A stretch of DNA of 8,180 bases, from NCBI GenBank assembly GCA_018334735.1, contig JAGXLK010000085.1, forward strand, positions 1 to 8,180. The letters are read 5' to 3'. Origin of the DNA: Planctomycetota bacterium. Lineage in GTDB: Bacteria; Planctomycetota; Brocadiia; SM23-32. The notes under the pieces were generated by a model that ran no database searches, had not been told where the DNA came from, and saw only the letters and a list, made by a program, of their open reading frames with translations. Each line of letters starts with the position of its first letter. Position 1 is the first letter of the stretch. Of the stretch, positions 6,420 to 8,180 are shown piece by piece. The position numbers and the translations under genes are program-made.

Positions 6420-6448
6420 ACCTCTCTAACGTGCGTCTCCACACCACT

Positions 6449-6466
6449 GCGGCCTAATCTGGCCGC
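6449..6466. repeat. GC-only inverted repeat in the divergent intergenic region
   Basis: GCGGCC-TAATCT-GGCCGC: six perfect G/C pairs around a 6-base loop. It lies between the lipoprotein promoter and the glycosyltransferase start. It could be a hairpin in a glycosyltransferase leader or a protein-binding site. No T-run follows it on either strand. Confidence 0.45.
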
Positions 6467-6496
6467 TTGCGAGTCCACCCGGCGATCGGCTACCAT
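6467..6496 (+). promoter_or_regulatory. Weak promoter candidate for the glycosyltransferase
   Basis: TTGCGA (6467-6472) and TACCAT (6491-6496), each four of six, are separated by 18 bases. It is immediately downstream of the GC-only inverted repeat. It is the best plus-strand match I found before the GTG at 6552, but is not convincing alone. Confidence 0.25.
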
Positions 6497-6551
6497 CGAA
6501 TATCCGGCAAACCCGGAGGCAAAAAATCCCGAACCCAACGAAAGGCAGCCC

Positions 6552-7724
6552 GTGGACCTCACAATTGCCTGCAAATACTTCTCGCCCCGTGGCGGTGCGC
6601 AGACGTTTCTGTTCAATTTCGTTCACTATCTCCTTGAGCATAATCACCGCGTCAAAGTCCTTGCGATGGAAATCAAGGGCGAAATGGAAGGGGTCGAAGC
6701 CGAAATTGTTCCGATGCCGCCCGTAACGAAAACATTTCGCGATGTCGTTTTCGCCCGGGCCACCCGGAAAGCACTCCAGCAAGACAAACATGATTTGAGT
6801 TTTGGCGAACAAAAAACCTGGGGAGCCGACGTCGTCCGCCCCGGCGGCGGCGTCCATAAAGAATACATTTCTCAGGTAATCAAAAGTTATCCGTCTGCTC
6901 CGATGCGTGCGCTCCGCTCCATCACCAAACGCCTCAGTCTCAAAGAAAGACTCAATCTACATATCGAACGCAAACTCTACGCCGACCCCGAACTCCGTTG
7001 CGTGATCGCAAATTCTCCCCTTCTGCAGCGTCATCTCGTAAAACATTACCACCATCTGGCCGATCGCATCGAAGTGGTCTACAACGGCGCTGACCCGGAA
7101 CGATTCTCTCCCAAACTGAGAACCCACCGCGATGAGATCCGCCGTCAACACAACATTCCGGAGAACGCTCTTCTCAATATATTTGTCGCCTATGACGTTC
7201 GCCGTAAGGGCCTCGATACCACGCTCAGGGCTCTCTCAATTCTCAAAAAGAAAGACACCTCTTGCCCCATTCGACTCCTGGTTGTGGGCAAGAAAAAATC
7301 CTGGGCCGTCCGCCTTGCAAAACAACTCGATGTCTCCGCTTTGACGAGTTTCACAGGCCTACAGGATCCCGAACCCTACTACGGAGCCTCGGATGTGCTG
7401 GTTTTGCCAAGCTATTTCGATCCCTGCGCCAACGTCACGCTCGAAGCTCTTTCGTGCGGCTTGCCTGTGATAACCAGCGTTGAAAATGGAGCTTACGAAT
7501 TACTGACGCCTCAAATTGACGGGTTTTACGTCGATGATCCTGCAGATGCCGCCCAGTTGGCAGGATTCATTGAGTATTTTACCGACGAGGCAAAACTCCG
7601 TCGCTCTTCCGAAGCCGCCCGAGAACGCGCTCTTCAGCATACTCTCACCGACATGTGTGCCGACATTATGAATGTGCTTGAACCCCTGGCCGAGAAAAAA
7701 AATTGGACGGACGAACCAAAATGA
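6552..7724 (+). CDS. GT4-family glycosyltransferase, WaaG/RfaG-like (LPS core)
   Basis: 390 residues, close to E. coli WaaG (about 374). The GTG at 6552 is preceded by AAAGG about six bases away and begins the conserved first beta strand (VDLTIACKYFSPRGGAQ). The open frame continues upstream to an ATG at 6255, but that part runs antisense through the lipoprotein gene and shows no family similarity. Landmarks: GGAQ (14-17) at the sugar-acceptor loop; RPGGGVH (96-102), as in WaaG-like enzymes; VYNGADPERF (175-184); RRKGLD (217-222) with the conserved basic residue; and D290-x7-E298 in DPCANVTLEALSCGLPV, the EX7E region for the nucleotide-sugar donor. The first acidic residue is Asp rather than Glu. 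The fold is GT-B, with a cytoplasmic or membrane-peripheral location. WaaG adds the first glucose to the outer core in E. coli; donor and acceptor here are unknown. No same-strand partner overlaps it. Confidence 0.88.
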   Translation: MDLTIACKYFSPRGGAQTFLFNFVHYLLEHNHRVKVLAMEIKGEMEGVEAEIVPMPPVTKTFRDVVFARATRKALQQDKHDLSFGEQKTWGADVVRPGGGVHKEYISQVIKSYPSAPMRALRSITKRLSLKERLNLHIERKLYADPELRCVIANSPLLQRHLVKHYHHLADRIEVVYNGADPERFSPKLRTHRDEIRRQHNIPENALLNIFVAYDVRRKGLDTTLRALSILKKKDTSCPIRLLVVGKKKSWAVRLAKQLDVSALTSFTGLQDPEPYYGASDVLVLPSYFDPCANVTLEALSCGLPVITSVENGAYELLTPQIDGFYVDDPADAAQLAGFIEYFTDEAKLRRSSEAARERALQHTLTDMCADIMNVLEPLAEKKNWTDEPK

Positions 7725-7731
7725 TGTATGA

Positions 7732-7757
7732 TTGCGTCTGTTAGAGTGGAGACGCAA
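7732..7757. repeat. Stem-loop just after the glycosyltransferase stop
   Basis: TTGCGTCT (7732-7739) and AGACGCAA (7750-7757) form a perfect 8-base-pair stem around a 10-base loop, starting seven bases after the stop. No T-run follows, so it is not a textbook intrinsic terminator. It may protect the transcript 3' end, help termination or bind a protein. The rest of the 184-base gap to 7909 shows no gene and no convincing promoter. Confidence 0.5.
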
Positions 7758-7908
7758 GACTGTTAACGCAGCCGGCAGAGAGTGCGGGGTTTAACGTTGT
7801 TCGGAATGTTTCGCGTCTTTCGCCGCTTCTCTGGCCACGGACATCGATAACGCGCTGCCGCATTGCAAATAACATCCAATATTTCTGGTCTGAGGGATCA
7901 GTAAGACG

Positions 7909-8180
7909 GTGAAACAAGAAGAAGAAATAGTAGCATCGTGGAACCGTGAGCAGTACCTGAACCGCTGTCGGGCCAGCAGTTCAATATCTGCCACGGACCT
8001 GGCTTTGTGGGGCATCGTTATCGTCGTGCTTCTCGCCGGATGTGACCTTTTGTTGACACTGATGAAAATCAGCGCGGGCAACTTTGTCGATGATAATCCG
8101 GTCGCTCAGGTCTTCATCAAACACGGAATGCATGCGGGGTTGATTACTTTCAAAGTGTCTGCGGTTACTTTCTTCGCCTT
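7909..8180 (+). CDS. Partial small membrane protein, DUF5658-like (runs off right edge)
   Basis: A GTG at 7909 opens a frame with no stop to the window end, giving 90 residues. The ribosome site is loose: GAGGG at 7892-7896 is 12 bases away. After a polar, charged N-terminus (MKQEEEIVASWNREQYLNR) comes a strong membrane helix (about 31-53), then a loop and the start of a second helix near 79-90. The pattern D46-x3-T50 inside the first helix, followed by D61/D62-N63-P64 and a Lys (K82) at the start of the second, resembles the DUF5658 family. That family consists of short multi-helix membrane proteins of unknown function. The match is from memory of the motif and is tentative. The C-terminal half is outside the window. 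It lies 184 bases after the glycosyltransferase and could be a separate unit. Confidence 0.6.
   Translation, partial: MKQEEEIVASWNREQYLNRCRASSSISATDLALWGIVIVVLLAGCDLLLTLMKISAGNFVDDNPVAQVFIKHGMHAGLITFKVSAVTFFA

Noticed and set aside
6340..6447. Longer start for the cupin-like lipoprotein
   Set aside because: It would bury the signal peptide inside the chain; the GTG at 6339 has a good ribosome site and gives a proper basic N-region.
6255..6551. 99-residue N-terminal extension of the glycosyltransferase from an ATG at 6255
   Set aside because: It runs antisense through the lipoprotein gene and its promoter, shows no family similarity, and the GT4 fold starts precisely at the GTG at 6552 with a ribosome site.
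7721..7744. Seven-codon frame overlapping the glycosyltransferase stop (ATGA)
   Set aside because: Too short and it ends inside the stem-loop; nothing supports translation.

Overview
The window looks like chromosomal DNA of a Gram-negative (diderm) bacterium. It encodes an MsbA-type lipid exporter, a WaaG-like lipopolysaccharide-core glycosyltransferase and a cupin-like lipoprotein with a clear lipobox. Shine-Dalgarno sites are good, and most preferred starts are GTG. The phylum cannot be fixed from the sequence. The multidomain TPR/receiver/PAS proteins and the divergence of the envelope genes suggest an environmental or uncultured lineage rather than a well-studied enterobacterium. I see no mobile element, tRNA, rRNA, CRISPR array or phage gene.

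Layout. (1) Positions 1-331 are a divergent promoter region, with the first codons of a probable membrane protein leaving the left edge on the minus strand. (2) Positions 332-784 (+) encode a small four-helix membrane protein of unknown family. (3) Convergent to it, a two-gene minus-strand unit (3689 down to 806) encodes two paralogous signalling proteins. Both have an N-terminal TPR module, a Lys/Ala/Glu-rich linker and a CheY-like receiver. The upstream, short protein has lost the acidic metal-binding pair of its receiver. The downstream, long protein keeps it and adds about three PAS-like sensor segments, but stops where a histidine kinase would normally begin. (4) Divergent from that unit, behind a good sigma70-type promoter, lies a 610-residue ABC half-exporter (3930-5762, +). 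(5) A minus-strand cupin-like lipoprotein gene (6339-5860) follows, with its own promoter, a palindrome in its leader and a short intrinsic terminator. (6) Divergent from it is the WaaG-like glycosyltransferase (6552-7724, +). (7) The right edge cuts a small membrane protein resembling DUF5658 (7909 onward, +).

How the genes may work together. The exporter and the glycosyltransferase fit lipid A or LPS-core assembly at the inner membrane, and the lipoprotein could be an accessory envelope protein. The TPR-receiver pair may form a phosphorylation-linked scaffold that uses separate kinases and outputs. Its divergent promoter region is shared with the exporter, so co-regulation is possible but not shown. 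The most unusual element is the tandem receiver pair, one intact and one probably unphosphorylatable, with no kinase or DNA-binding output.
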